64,000 bases of DNA from an uncultured Collinsella sp. (GCA_958350755.1 CATWID010000005.1:6317-70316), one strand, 5' to 3'; shown: positions 1 to 8,681, counted from the first letter of the stretch. Notes: generated by a model from the letters alone, not told the origin. Numbers and translations: made by a program.

Positions 1-337
1 CGGCCGTAGAACCTCTCTTGTCGACTATCTGGCCACCGTATTTAGGTTTGTTGGAAAAGTAAACACGCGTCGGATCGTCCTTGGTGCCGCCCTCGACCTC
101 ATAGTGGCCAAGGGTAATTTCACCGCCGATGACGTAGTCTTTTCCCGCCTCGAGCTTCACCGAGTAGGGGTATTGGAGGCCCGTATCGCTTCTCTGGGCC
201 AGAATCGCGTCGCGCGGAATATCCGCCGTAGTCGCCGCCTCGGCCACCGCCGGCGACGCCACGAGCGCGCATGCCACGGTGGCGATGCCCAGCAGGCGCG
301 TCAGCACGGCGCGCATTCCCGTATTCTTCTCCCTCAT
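1..337 (-). CDS. Exported protein of unknown function, N-terminal part only
   Basis: The frame is open from an ATG at 337 down to the window edge, so the C-terminus lies outside. The first 112 residues begin with a basic start (MREKNTGMRAVLTRLLG), a hydrophobic core and a small-residue stretch near ASPAVAEAA, which is a typical Sec signal peptide. The following mature part (containing YPYSVKLEAGKDYVIGG) is rich in Tyr, Gly and Lys and looks like a beta-rich extracellular domain, but I do not recognise the family. An AGGGGAG ribosome-binding site sits just upstream of the ATG. It is divergent from the two-component pair at 577. Being truncated, its role cannot be assigned. Confidence 0.7.
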   Translation of the reverse strand, partial: MREKNTGMRAVLTRLLGIATVACALVASPAVAEAATTADIPRDAILAQRSDTGLQYPYSVKLEAGKDYVIGGEITLGHYEVEGGTKDDPTRVYFSNKPKYGGQIVDKRGSTA

Positions 338-512
338 CGTAGCTCCCCTTATCCCTATGCTTCGCGATGTCTGGCATCGTTTGGCGCTGGCGGCTGGCGT
401 GTTCCCCGGCCAGCCACCAGCATGTATTGACATGTTTATCCACGGATTATTTTGCTGCTGCACTTTCTAACGCCCTGCCGCTTGGCGCGAGTTGCACGCC
501 GTGGGGCGCAAA

Positions 513-543
513 CGGTGCGCACCCCCGCGAGCGGTACGCACCC
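513..543 (+). promoter_or_regulatory. Direct repeat upstream of LytTR gene, possible operator
   Basis: CGGTGCGCACCC (513-524) and CGGTACGCACCC (532-543) differ at one base and are 19 nt apart, ending just before the regulator's ribosome-binding site. LytTR proteins usually bind pairs of direct repeats, so autoregulation is plausible. The spacing is slightly shorter than the usual two helical turns, so this is a weak call. Confidence 0.3.
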
Positions 544-576
544 AATGTGGCAAAATCGAATTACTAAGGGGGCCGA

Positions 577-1299
577 ATGCTCAAGATTATTGCCTGCGAC
601 GACGACGTCGCTTTTCTAGATAGACTGCACCGAATGATCGACCGTTGGTCGACCGAGACGGGCACGGCGGTCGATGTTGCGCTCGTTACGCGCGGCGAGG
701 ACCTGCTGGCACGCCATGCCGCATCGCGCGCCGACATCATCCTGCTCGACATGATCATGCCGCTCGTCAACGGCATGGACACCGCGCGCGAATTGCGCCA
801 GACCGATACCGCCGTGCGCCTGGTGTTTCTCACCTCATCGCCCGAGTTTGCACTGGAGTCCTACGAGGTCCGCGCCTTCGACTACCTGCTCAAACCCGTG
901 ACCTACGAGCGCGTGGCGCAATTGCTCGACGAGCTGTCGAGCCTGCGTCCGGCCGCGACCGACGAGCTCGTCATCAAGACGTCCTTTGGCTACCATGCCC
1001 TGCGCCTATCCGATATCGAATATGCCGAGGCTCGCAACAAGCACGTGATCTTCCACCTGCGCGATGGCCGCGATATCGAGGCGCTCGAGCCGTTCCGCAG
1101 CATCGAGGACCGACTGGTCCAAAACGCGACCTTCTTTAAATGCCACCGCAGCTACCAGGTCAATCTGCGCAATATCGACCACTTTAACCGCACGGAAATC
1201 GTCATGCGCTCGGGCGCGTGCATACCGCTCGCGCGCAGCTGCAAGCAGGGATTCCAAGACGCCTACTTTGCGGTGCGGTTCGAGGGCGGGAGACGCTGA
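577..1299 (+). CDS. LytTR-family response regulator (AgrA/LytR-like)
   Basis: A 240-residue cytoplasmic response regulator. Residues 1-120 form a receiver domain with the acidic cluster CDDD at 7-10, phospho-acceptor Asp58 (ILLDMIMP), Thr86/Ser87 and Lys106 (LLKPV). Residues about 135-235 form a LytTR DNA-binding domain (YAEARNKHVIFHLRDG ... FFKCHRSYQVNLRNI). Start chosen at the ATG behind an AAGGGGG ribosome-binding site. The stop overlaps the start of the kinase at 1299 (TGATG), so the pair is translationally coupled. No agrD/agrB-like peptide genes are visible, so the signal and target genes are unknown. Confidence 0.93.
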   Translation: MLKIIACDDDVAFLDRLHRMIDRWSTETGTAVDVALVTRGEDLLARHAASRADIILLDMIMPLVNGMDTARELRQTDTAVRLVFLTSSPEFALESYEVRAFDYLLKPVTYERVAQLLDELSSLRPAATDELVIKTSFGYHALRLSDIEYAEARNKHVIFHLRDGRDIEALEPFRSIEDRLVQNATFFKCHRSYQVNLRNIDHFNRTEIVMRSGACIPLARSCKQGFQDAYFAVRFEGGRR

Positions 1300-2576
1300 T
1301 GCTTTCCTCGGCAGAACTGGTACTTTGGGCAATCCACCATGCGACGACGTTGCTCTTTGGCGTCTTTGCCTCGGCGGCTCTATGCGGCGTCGAGATCAAC
1401 GGCCGCCATTCGCTCGAGCTGGTGGGGGTCGGCGCCGCAACCGGATGCGCATTCGGCCTCGCCAATGCCGTTGGCGGCGAGCTTTTCGCCCGACAGGCCT
1501 ATCCACTCGTCGTGCATCTGCCGCTTGTCGTCTACCTGTGCGTACGCTATCGCCTGAGTCCGCTGCTCGTTATGCTGGGCGTCACCAGTGCCTACCTGAG
1601 CTGCCAGTTCAGCAACTGGATGGGCATCGCCGCATTCGCCGTCACCGATTCGCAGGTCGCGTACTACGTGGCGCGCATCATCACCACGCTCGGCGTCTTT
1701 GCCGTCTTGTTGCATTGGGCAAGCGACATCGGCCCCCGCCTGGCGATCAAAAGCCCCACCGAGCTGGAGATTCTGCTCATCCTGCCGCTCGTCTACTACA
1801 TCTTCGACTACGCCACCAACGTCTATACCACGCTCTTCCACTCGGGCTCGGTAGTAACCGTTGAGTTTTTGGCGTTCGCCCTCTGCGCGTTCTACCTTAT
1901 GTTTCTTGCCGTCTACCTTCGCGAATACGAGGCAAAGGAAATCGCCGAGCGCGAGCGCTGGATGCTCGCGACCCGCGACAGCGCGGCCATCAAAGAGCTC
2001 GAAGCCTGGCGCCAGTCCGGACGCGAGCTCTCGGTTCTCCGTCACGACATGCGCCACTACCTGCGCGGTCTAGCGGCCCTGATCGAAGAGGGTCACACCG
2101 ATGAGGCACTCGAGCGCATCGACGCGCTCTGCGAGACCAACGACCGCACCGCCGTGCGCCGCTACTGCGCCAACGAAACGGTCAACATTGCGCTCTCGTC
2201 GCTTTCCGCGGACATCAACGCGCACGGCATCACCGCCGACCTGCACGCCGCCGTGCCCGAAACCGTCCTCGTGGGCGATGTCGATCTATTCAGTGTGGTA
2301 TCGAACGCCCTGGACAATGCCATCGCCGCGGCGAGCGCCGCCCCCGAAGGCAAGCGGTTTGTCGACCTGGACCTTCGCTACGAAGACGGTCAGCTTCTAT
2401 TGCTGGTTTCCAACACGTTTGGCCGTGCGCCGCACATGGTCGACGGCATGCCCGTGGCTCAGCACACTGGGCACGGCTTTGGCACCAAGAGCATTATGCT
2501 TGCCGTCGAGCGCATGAACGGCAACTGCCAGTTCCGCATTAACGGCGACCGGTTTGAGCTGCGCGCCGTGATGTAG
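1299..2576 (+). CDS. AgrC-like GHKL sensor histidine kinase
   Basis: A 425-residue membrane kinase. Roughly residues 1-205 are hydrophobic and hold about six transmembrane segments. A short coiled linker follows, then the phospho-acceptor box VLRHDMRHYLRG with His249, and a GHKL ATPase domain with an N-box (VVSNALDNAIAAA) and a G-box (GHGFGTKS). The ATG at 1299 overlaps the regulator stop by one base and is preferred over an upstream in-frame ATG at 1218, which lies inside the regulator. It should phosphorylate the LytTR protein encoded immediately upstream. Signals for this class are often peptides, but nothing here identifies one. Confidence 0.9.
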   Translation: MLSSAELVLWAIHHATTLLFGVFASAALCGVEINGRHSLELVGVGAATGCAFGLANAVGGELFARQAYPLVVHLPLVVYLCVRYRLSPLLVMLGVTSAYLSCQFSNWMGIAAFAVTDSQVAYYVARIITTLGVFAVLLHWASDIGPRLAIKSPTELEILLILPLVYYIFDYATNVYTTLFHSGSVVTVEFLAFALCAFYLMFLAVYLREYEAKEIAERERWMLATRDSAAIKELEAWRQSGRELSVLRHDMRHYLRGLAALIEEGHTDEALERIDALCETNDRTAVRRYCANETVNIALSSLSADINAHGITADLHAAVPETVLVGDVDLFSVVSNALDNAIAAASAAPEGKRFVDLDLRYEDGQLLLLVSNTFGRAPHMVDGMPVAQHTGHGFGTKSIMLAVERMNGNCQFRINGDRFELRAVM

Positions 2577-2594
2577 GGGCTGCCGCCAACCTCG

Positions 2595-3170
2595 CTACAG
2601 CGGTGCAGCCGCCGGGGTCAGCTGCTTAATGTAGGCCCACATGCGCTGCTTGGCGGCCTTGTCGGTGAGCGCCGCCTCAAAACCGTCGAGCGCCAGCACG
2701 CGGCGCCCCTGCACATGGGCGACCAGGCCGGGCTTGAGCATGGCGGTGTCAAAGTCATCAATTGCCACAAGCATATCGGCATAGGTCTCGCGCATGACAT
2801 CGGCCGCACTGTTGTCCAGCAGCAGCACCGCCTCGGGGTCCAAGGTCTCCAGCGCCTCGCGGAACAGGTCGCACGTCAGGGCCTCGCCCGCCGCGACCGC
2901 TCCGTCGCCCGCGCCGGCGACGCTTGCCAGCACACAAAAATCCTCGGGGGCATATCCGATGGCACCGAGCGCCTTGCGCAACGCGGCGCCATCCGCGCCG
3001 GCGGCCAGCTCGCCGCCCGAGCACTCGGCTTCATCCAAATCGCCTTTGACCAGCACAATCGGCGAGCACGCGTTGCCCGCGATACGCACACCGCGATCTG
3101 CAAGCGACGCGAGCTCCTGCTCGGTCGCCTGAGCGATGGCTTCTTTTTTCTGGCTTTGTGACGTGGGCAT
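2595..3170 (-). CDS. Hypothetical protein, weak uracil-DNA-glycosylase-like C-terminus
   Basis: A 191-residue soluble protein convergent with the kinase gene. Start taken at the ATG at 3170, behind TTGGAGAG, rather than an upstream GTG-region start at 3200. The C-terminal half (EAVLLLDNSAADVM ... HVQGRRVLALDGFEAAL ... RMWAYIKQL) follows the order of the last part of type-4 uracil-DNA glycosylases (an LLG..A strand, an RG turn, then a DL-type helix). The N-terminal catalytic and Fe-S cysteine motifs of those enzymes are absent. If related, it is a degenerate and probably inactive member. Fold prediction would decide. Confidence 0.6.
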   Translation of the reverse strand: MPTSQSQKKEAIAQATEQELASLADRGVRIAGNACSPIVLVKGDLDEAECSGGELAAGADGAALRKALGAIGYAPEDFCVLASVAGAGDGAVAAGEALTCDLFREALETLDPEAVLLLDNSAADVMRETYADMLVAIDDFDTAMLKPGLVAHVQGRRVLALDGFEAALTDKAAKQRMWAYIKQLTPAAAPL

Positions 3171-3306
3171 GCGCTCTCCAATCGTTTGCGTGCCCACCAT
3201 TATATAAAAGAGCCGCCCGCGAGTGGTTGCTTTGCGGGCCGCTGGGTATAAGCACGGTCGTACTGAGTTTTACGCGGCCGAGCCGCGTCGTATTATGGAG
3301 GTCACC

Positions 3307-3627
3307 ATGGCTGACATTAAGCAGATTACCCCCGAGAACTTCGGCGCTGTCGTCAACGATAGCCTGCCCGTACTGGTTGATTTTTGGGCCCCGTGGTGCG
3401 GCCCCTGCCGCTCGCTCTCGCCCATCGTAGACGAGGTTGCCGACGAGCTGGCCGGCAAGTTGGCTGTGGCCAAGTGCAACGTCGACGACAACCAGGACCT
3501 GGCCATGAAGTATGGCGTCATGAGCATCCCCACGCTGATTGTGTTTAAGAACGGCGAGGAGATCGACCGCTCGGTCGGCGCTCTGCCCAAGGCGAGGCTG
3601 CAGGCGCTGCTGGAGAAGCATCTGTAA
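3307..3627 (+). CDS. trxA: Thioredoxin
   Basis: A 106-residue cytoplasmic thiol-disulfide reductase with the classical active site FWAPWCGPC (Cys31 and Cys34), the cis-proline region MSIPTLIVFKNG and normal family length. The start at 3307 follows a GGAGG ribosome-binding site; the frame is open further upstream to 3223, but without a signal. It is single, with a strong terminator downstream, so probably monocistronic. Thioredoxin reductase is not in the window. Confidence 0.96.
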   Translation: MADIKQITPENFGAVVNDSLPVLVDFWAPWCGPCRSLSPIVDEVADELAGKLAVAKCNVDDNQDLAMKYGVMSIPTLIVFKNGEEIDRSVGALPKARLQALLEKHL

Positions 3628-3737
3628 TACGCTTGTTACTTACCCGCCGTCCATGAGCGGTTTTGTACCGCTCGCCGGACTGCCGGGTGCGGCGCGTGCG
3701 ACCACGGATAGTATGGTAGCCACAAACAGCCCCCAGT

Positions 3738-3775
3738 GAACGGGTGCGAGTCGCACAGACTCGCACCCGTTTTCT
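3738..3775 (+). terminator. Rho-independent terminator after trxA
   Basis: Inverted arms CGGGTGCGAGTC / GACTCGCACCCG around a five-base loop, followed by TTTTC. It sits between trxA and the small gene at 3849 and isolates the nickel/hyp cluster transcriptionally. Confidence 0.85.
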
Positions 3776-3848
3776 TATGCAGTGGCGCGCAGAGCGGGCG
3801 TAGTAAAATCTGAACCGCCGGATTACCGCCTACACAAGGAGATTTCCC

Positions 3849-4097
3849 ATGCATGATGTTGGAATGAACATGAGCCAGCTTGCCATGAGCGTCAAGCAGG
3901 TCGACGACACCATCGAGCTCGCTCACGAGTGGAGCCATCAGCTGCTGCATGCGACCGAGAATTTTGACATGGAGCGCATCGGCGCCAAGCTCGAGGCAGC
4001 CATGACCGCGCTGCACGAGGCCCACGACGCACTCGAGGGCTACGAAGAGGCCATCGAGGCCGACCACAACTCCGTCGGCTCCGTGAAGCTGGTGTAA
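3849..4097 (+). CDS. Small helical protein upstream of nikR, unknown function
   Basis: An 82-residue acidic protein with an ACAAGGAGA ribosome-binding site well placed before the ATG. It appears entirely alpha-helical, with heptad-like spacing (for example LEAAMTALHEAHDALEGYEE), and has no signal peptide or membrane segment. The nikR GTG start lies one base after its stop, so the two are translationally coupled. Location at the head of a nickel/hydrogenase-maturation cluster suggests a role in nickel handling or hydrogenase assembly, but its few scattered His residues do not form an obvious metal site. I do not recognise the family. Confidence 0.75.
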   Translation: MHDVGMNMSQLAMSVKQVDDTIELAHEWSHQLLHATENFDMERIGAKLEAAMTALHEAHDALEGYEEAIEADHNSVGSVKLV

Positions 4098-4098
4098 C

Positions 4099-4611
4099 GT
4101 GGCCGAACACGAGCACGGCTGCGGGTACGAGCACGAGCATCCGCACGGGGCGGACGGCGACGCGGGCTGCCGCTGTAGTGGCTCCGGCTCCGAGCTGGTC
4201 CGTTTTTCGGTCACCGCGCCTGACGACCTGCTGCGCCGTTTTGACGAACAGATCGCGCGCCGCGGCGACGTGGCCAACCGCTCCGAGGCAGTCCGCGATT
4301 TGATTCGCGCCTCGATCGCCAAAGAGCAGATGCGCACGCCCGATGAGCACGTTATCGGGTCGCTCACCATGATCTACGACCATCACACAGGCGACCTGAC
4401 ACGCCGCCTGGATGAGGTGCAGCACGACTACACCGACGAAATCGTATCGACGATGCACGTGCATCTGGATCACCACAACTGTCTGGAGATTCTGGCGCTC
4501 AAGGGTCGCGGCGAGCGCGTCTACGAACTAGCCGACCGACTGCTGGGCCTGCGCGGCGTTAAGCACGGCGAGCTCACCTGCGCCGCCACCAAGCAAAGCC
4601 TGGGGCTATAG
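4099..4611 (+). CDS. nikR: NikR nickel-responsive repressor with His/Cys-rich N-terminal extension
   Basis: A 170-residue CopG/ribbon-helix-helix regulator. RHH domain at about 32-75 (LVRFSVTAPDDLLRRFD, NRSEAVRDLIR), followed by an ACT-like nickel domain. The four high-affinity Ni2+ ligands of E. coli NikR (H76, H87, H89, C95) match His109, His120, His122 and Cys128 with identical spacing. Ahead of the RHH is a roughly 30-residue extension carrying five His and three Cys (HEHGCGYEHEHPH then CRC) that E. coli NikR lacks. GTG start, one base after the preceding stop. It likely represses nickel uptake and perhaps the downstream hyp genes when nickel is sufficient. Confidence 0.92.
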   Translation: MAEHEHGCGYEHEHPHGADGDAGCRCSGSGSELVRFSVTAPDDLLRRFDEQIARRGDVANRSEAVRDLIRASIAKEQMRTPDEHVIGSLTMIYDHHTGDLTRRLDEVQHDYTDEIVSTMHVHLDHHNCLEILALKGRGERVYELADRLLGLRGVKHGELTCAATKQSLGL

Positions 4612-4619
4612 CGCACCTG

Positions 4620-4695
4620 CCAAAAAGGGACAGGTTTGTTGTGGCAGGTTTAGAAGTTTTACCGACCAAAATAAACCTGTCCCTTTTTGGTCGGT
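4620..4695 (+). repeat. GGGACAGG-type inverted repeat with two competing hairpins before hypF
   Basis: Arms CCAAAAAGGGACAGGTTT (4620-4637) and its exact complement at 4673-4690 form an 18-bp stem. A second pair, ACCGACCAAAA (4661-4671) and TTTTGGTCGGT (4685-4695), overlaps the right arm, so only one hairpin can form at a time. It lies between nikR and hypF and could act as a terminator/antiterminator. The GGGACAGG core recurs elsewhere in the window (47880), which favours a dispersed REP-like repeat. Confidence 0.7.
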
Positions 4696-4713
4696 TTTGA
4701 TGAGGGGTGTCGC

Positions 4714-7173
4714 ATGCGACATGTGCATATTCATGTGACGGGCATTGTGCAGGGCGTTGGCATGCGGCCGTTTGTGTATCGCGAGGCCATGGCGCATGGC
4801 ATTTGCGGATGGGTGCTCAACGCGGGCGACGGCGTGCATATCGAGGCGCACGCTCCGGCCGATGCGCTCGATGCTTTTGTTGCCGCGCTTTCTGCGCATG
4901 CGCCTGCGGCAGCCCGCGTTGAGCGAGTCGATATTGCGGATTTGGAGCCTGGCGGCTGGAGCGCTGCCGATGAGCAGGGCTTTCGCATTGTGGCATCGCA
5001 GGACCAGACCGCGCACACGACGCTCGTCTCGCCCGATATCGCCACCTGCGATGATTGTCTGCGCGAGTTGTTCAACCCCGCCGATCGGCGCTATCACTAC
5101 CCCTTTATCAACTGCACTAACTGCGGGCCGCGCTTTACCATCATCCGCTCGCTGCCTTACGATCGAGCGGCCACCTCGATGAATTGTTTTCCCATGTGTC
5201 CTGAGTGTGCCGCGGAGTATGCCGACCCACTCGACCGGCGTTTTCACGCGCAGCCCGATGCCTGCTTTGATTGCGGGCCGCATATTACTTGGCGCGAGGC
5301 TGTGAACGGCGATGCGTGCGGGAATTCGTCCGCGACACCGGCCGTCGGCACCACACGCGAGGCCAGCGACGCTATCATCGAGCGCTGCGTCGAGCTGCTG
5401 GCCAGCGGCGGCATCGTCGCCATCAAGGGTCTGGGCGGATTTCACTTGGCATGCGACGCCTCCAACGAGCAGGCGGTAGCCGAGCTGCGCCGTCGCAAAC
5501 GCCGCAGCAACAAGCCGCTTGCCGTTATGGTACGCGACCTTGCCGACGTTGAACGCCTGTGCCATGTCAACGACGTTGAGCGCGGCTTGCTGGCCGGCAG
5601 CATTCGCCCCATTGTGCTGCTGCGCCGGCGTGCTGTTTGCGGGAGCGACGGCGATTCTCCCGACGCCCTCGTACTCGCACCGTCCGTCGCGCACGACCTG
5701 CCCGAGCTTGGCGTTATGCTCCCCTACACCCCGCTTCAGCATCTGTTGCTTGCCGCGGCAGAAGCCCGCGGTATGCACGCGCTCGTCATGACCAGCGGAA
5801 ACCTGAGCGAAGAGCCCATCGAGACCGATGACGATCTTGCCTGGGAGCGCCTCGTTGCCGCCGGCATTGCCGACGCGCTGCTCGGCAACGACCGCGCGAT
5901 TCTCTCGCGCTACGACGACTCCGTGGTACGCGTGGTCGATGGTGCCGCCATGCCTGTGCGTCGCGCACGCGGATATGCGCCGCAGCCGTTAGCGCTGCCG
6001 GCGCTCGACGGCACTGCACCCTGCGTGCTCGCCTGCGGGCCGCAGCAAAAAGCTACGATCGCGCTCACGCGCGAGGACGCCGACGGCCATGTGGCCTGTT
6101 TTGTGTCGCAGCATATCGGCGATGTCGAAAACGGCGAGACCTTCGATGCCTGGAACGCCGCGCGCACGCGCTTGGAAAACCTCTTTGACCTGGCGCCTGC
6201 CGCCTTGGCATGTGACATGCATCCCAGCTATCTGTCGAGCCAGTGGGCGCGTGAACTGGCACGGAAGCACAATCTGCCGCTTATCGAAGTCCAGCACCAT
6301 CATGCGCACATCGCGAGCGTGATGGCAGAAGCGATTGTCACAGGCCAGCTTGCGCCCGAGGCGCGCGTCCTCGGCATTGCCTTCGATGGCACGGGCGCCG
6401 GCACCGATGGGACCATTTGGGGCGGCGAGTTTCTTGTTGCCGGCCTTGCCGATTTTGAACGCGCCGCGCACCTGCGCACCTGGGCGCTCCCCGGCGGGGC
6501 GGCCTCCGTGCGCGACGCCCGCCGCAATGCCTTTGCCCTGCTGAGCGAGCTCGGCCTGCTCGAGCACCCGGGTGCCGCGGGGCTATTGGGCGCCCTCGAC
6601 GAGCAAACGCGCAGCGTGACAGCCACCATGATCGAGCGCGGCATCAACAGCCCGCGTACCAGCAGCATGGGTCGTCTCTTTGATGCCGCGGCGGCAATTC
6701 TGGGCATCTGCGACAAGGCAACCTACGAGGGCGAGCCCGCCATCGAACTCGAAGCCGCCGCCTGGCCCGCGCTCGGCGGTAAGACCGTTCGTCTCGACGG
6801 CAATCATGCAGGCGTATTCACGTCTGCCGACGACTCCCCCATCTTGGACCCCCAACCGCTCATCGAATCTCTTCTGAATGGAATTGAGGCAGGCACGCCG
6901 GCCGACAGGCTCGCCCTCGAGTTTCACATCGCCATTACGCACGCTACGACCCACATCGCGTGCGAGATCTGCAATCGCGAAAACCTCGATACCGTCGCGC
7001 TCTCGGGCGGTGTGTTCATGAACCGGCTTTTGCTTCAGCTCCTTACCCACGAACTCAAAGACGCCGGTCTTGCCGTCTTGGTCCCCCATACTGTGCCCGT
7101 CAACGACGGCTGCATCGCCTACGGTCAGGCCGCCATCGCTCGCGCTCGCGTCGCGCAGACAGCATCGCGATAG
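4714..7173 (+). CDS. hypF: HypF carbamoyltransferase, [NiFe]-hydrogenase maturation
   Basis: An 819-residue protein that converts carbamoyl phosphate to a carbamoyl-adenylate and passes the group to HypE for synthesis of the hydrogenase cyanide ligands. Domains in order: acylphosphatase-like (1-90, GIVQGVGMRPFVYR); two zinc fingers with Cys112/115/134/137 and Cys162/165/184/187; a YrdC-like nucleotide domain (KGLGGFHLACDA, KPLAVMVRDL); and a Kae1-like C-terminal domain (VQHHHAHIASVMAE, ALSGGVFMNRLL). Length is normal. The ATG at 4714 follows GAGGGG; an in-frame TTG at 4687 is less likely. First gene of the hypF-C-D-E order here. Confidence 0.95.
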   Translation: MRHVHIHVTGIVQGVGMRPFVYREAMAHGICGWVLNAGDGVHIEAHAPADALDAFVAALSAHAPAAARVERVDIADLEPGGWSAADEQGFRIVASQDQTAHTTLVSPDIATCDDCLRELFNPADRRYHYPFINCTNCGPRFTIIRSLPYDRAATSMNCFPMCPECAAEYADPLDRRFHAQPDACFDCGPHITWREAVNGDACGNSSATPAVGTTREASDAIIERCVELLASGGIVAIKGLGGFHLACDASNEQAVAELRRRKRRSNKPLAVMVRDLADVERLCHVNDVERGLLAGSIRPIVLLRRRAVCGSDGDSPDALVLAPSVAHDLPELGVMLPYTPLQHLLLAAAEARGMHALVMTSGNLSEEPIETDDDLAWERLVAAGIADALLGNDRAILSRYDDSVVRVVDGAAMPVRRARGYAPQPLALPALDGTAPCVLACGPQQKATIALTREDADGHVACFVSQHIGDVENGETFDAWNAARTRLENLFDLAPAALACDMHPSYLSSQWARELARKHNLPLIEVQHHHAHIASVMAEAIVTGQLAPEARVLGIAFDGTGAGTDGTIWGGEFLVAGLADFERAAHLRTWALPGGAASVRDARRNAFALLSELGLLEHPGAAGLLGALDEQTRSVTATMIERGINSPRTSSMGRLFDAAAAILGICDKATYEGEPAIELEAAAWPALGGKTVRLDGNHAGVFTSADDSPILDPQPLIESLLNGIEAGTPADRLALEFHIAITHATTHIACEICNRENLDTVALSGGVFMNRLLLQLLTHELKDAGLAVLVPHTVPVNDGCIAYGQAAIARARVAQTASR

Positions 7174-7303
7174 GCGTTTTGCCAGCCTGCGCGCCGCCGT
7201 CTCACAGGTGTAACGCGTTTGCTCGTGACTCCCGCGAGCGCTACCATCAACTGATGGGTAATTAGGCGCCTATCCAGCGCAAAACGTATAAAAGGGGAAC
7301 ATT

Positions 7304-7564
7304 ATGTGCCTTGCCGTTCCCGGTAAAGTGGTCAAACGCGACGACGACCTTAAGGCGACCGTCGACATGATGGGCATCGAGCGCCCCGTTTCGCTGCGCC
7401 TCGTGCCGACGGCACAGGTAGGCGACTATATTCTCGTGCACGCCGGCTTTGGCATTCAGATTGTCGACGAGCAGGAAGCCCAAGAGACACTCGAGCTCGT
7501 CAATACCATGACCGAGCTGGCCGAAGAGGACCAGCTCGCCACCAACCCGGCCGAGGCATACTAG
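7304..7564 (+). CDS. hypC: HypC/HybG hydrogenase assembly chaperone
   Basis: An 86-residue protein with the invariant N-terminus MCLAVPG, whose Cys2 carries the Fe(CN)2CO precursor, and an OB-like beta barrel (VGDYILVHAGFGIQIV). Family length is normal. An AAAAGGGGAA ribosome-binding site precedes the ATG. The stop overlaps the hypD GTG start by one base (TAGTG), matching the physical HypC-HypD complex. The gene is 130 bp after hypF. Confidence 0.95.
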   Translation: MCLAVPGKVVKRDDDLKATVDMMGIERPVSLRLVPTAQVGDYILVHAGFGIQIVDEQEAQETLELVNTMTELAEEDQLATNPAEAY

Positions 7565-8679
7565 TGGCGGCGGCGCAGCCGGTTCGCTCCGGTATCGACT
7601 TTTCGGCATTTCGCGACCCCAAGCTGGCTCGCGAGCTCATCGATCGTATTCATGAGCTTGTCGGCAACCGCAGCATCAACCTTATGGAAGTCTGCGGTAC
7701 GCATACCGTGAGCATCGGTCGCTATGGCTTTCGCTCCATTATGCCTGCCGGGCTCAAACTGCTGAGCGGTCCGGGTTGCCCCGTCTGTGTTACCGCCAAC
7801 CGCGATATCGACCATGCAATCGCGCTCGCCAAGATGGACGGCGCCATCATCACCACCTTTGGCGACATGATGCGCGTGCCCGGGTCGTCTACCTCGCTCG
7901 CCGCGCAAAAGGCGGCGGGGCGCGATATTCGCATTGTGTACTCCCCGCTCGATGCACTCGATATCGCCGAACACAACCCCGATCGCCCGGTCATCTTTAT
8001 GGGCGTCGGCTTTGAGACCACGACGCCCACCATCGCCGCCGCCATTTTGGAGGCCGATGCACGCGGACTCCAGAACTTCTCGGTCTATTGCGCCCACAAG
8101 ACCACGCCGCCGGCGCTGCGCGCCATCGCCAACGATCCCGAGACCACTATCGACGGCTTTATCCTTCCGGGACACGTCGCTACCATCACGGGCCTGGCAC
8201 CCTTTGGGTTTTTGGTCGATGAGTTCGAGACCCCCGGCGTAGTCACCGGGTTTGAGCCGGTCGATATCCTGCAAGGTATCTGCATGCTGGTCCAGATGGT
8301 TGTCGAGAAAAGGCCGGCGATCGACAACGCCTACCGCCGTGGCGTCAACGCTGACGGCAACCCCGTAGCGCGCCAGCTGGTCGAGCAGGTATTTGAGCCG
8401 TGCGACACCACGTGGCGCGGACTGGGACCGATTGCCAACTCGGGTCTTTCCATCCGGCCCGAATTCGCGCGCTTTGATGCCGGCGCCCGCTTTGACGTAC
8501 CCATTGAACCGACGGTCGAACCACGCGGGTGCCGCTGCGGCGACGTGCTGCGCGGCGCCATCACGCCGAGCGACTGCCCGCTGTTCGGCCACGCATGTAC
8601 GCCCGAACATCCCGTCGGACCGTGCATGGTGAGCTCCGAGGGCAGCTGTGCAGCATATTTCCGCTACCGAGGCTGTTAG
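7564..8679 (+). CDS. hypD: HypD Fe-S scaffold for hydrogenase Fe(CN)2CO assembly
   Basis: A 371-residue protein that with HypC holds the iron on which cyanide and CO ligands are built. Conserved motifs seen: EVCGTHTVSIGRYG with Cys44, the GPGCPVC motif with Cys72 and Cys75, and a C-terminal cysteine cluster (GCRCGDVL ... DCPLFGHAC ... GPCMVSSEGSC) for the [4Fe-4S] site. GTG start coupled to hypC. A structured element with a perfect 10-bp hairpin begins three bases after the stop (see the feature at 8682). Confidence 0.95.
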   Translation: MAAAQPVRSGIDFSAFRDPKLARELIDRIHELVGNRSINLMEVCGTHTVSIGRYGFRSIMPAGLKLLSGPGCPVCVTANRDIDHAIALAKMDGAIITTFGDMMRVPGSSTSLAAQKAAGRDIRIVYSPLDALDIAEHNPDRPVIFMGVGFETTTPTIAAAILEADARGLQNFSVYCAHKTTPPALRAIANDPETTIDGFILPGHVATITGLAPFGFLVDEFETPGVVTGFEPVDILQGICMLVQMVVEKRPAIDNAYRRGVNADGNPVARQLVEQVFEPCDTTWRGLGPIANSGLSIRPEFARFDAGARFDVPIEPTVEPRGCRCGDVLRGAITPSDCPLFGHACTPEHPVGPCMVSSEGSCAAYFRYRGC

Positions 8680-8681
8680 GT

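Noticed and set aside
4606..5778. Long open frame (390 codons) antisense to hypF
   Set aside because: It lies wholly opposite conserved hypF domains, has a low-complexity Arg/Gly/Ala composition and no family motif; such antisense frames are expected in high-G+C DNA.
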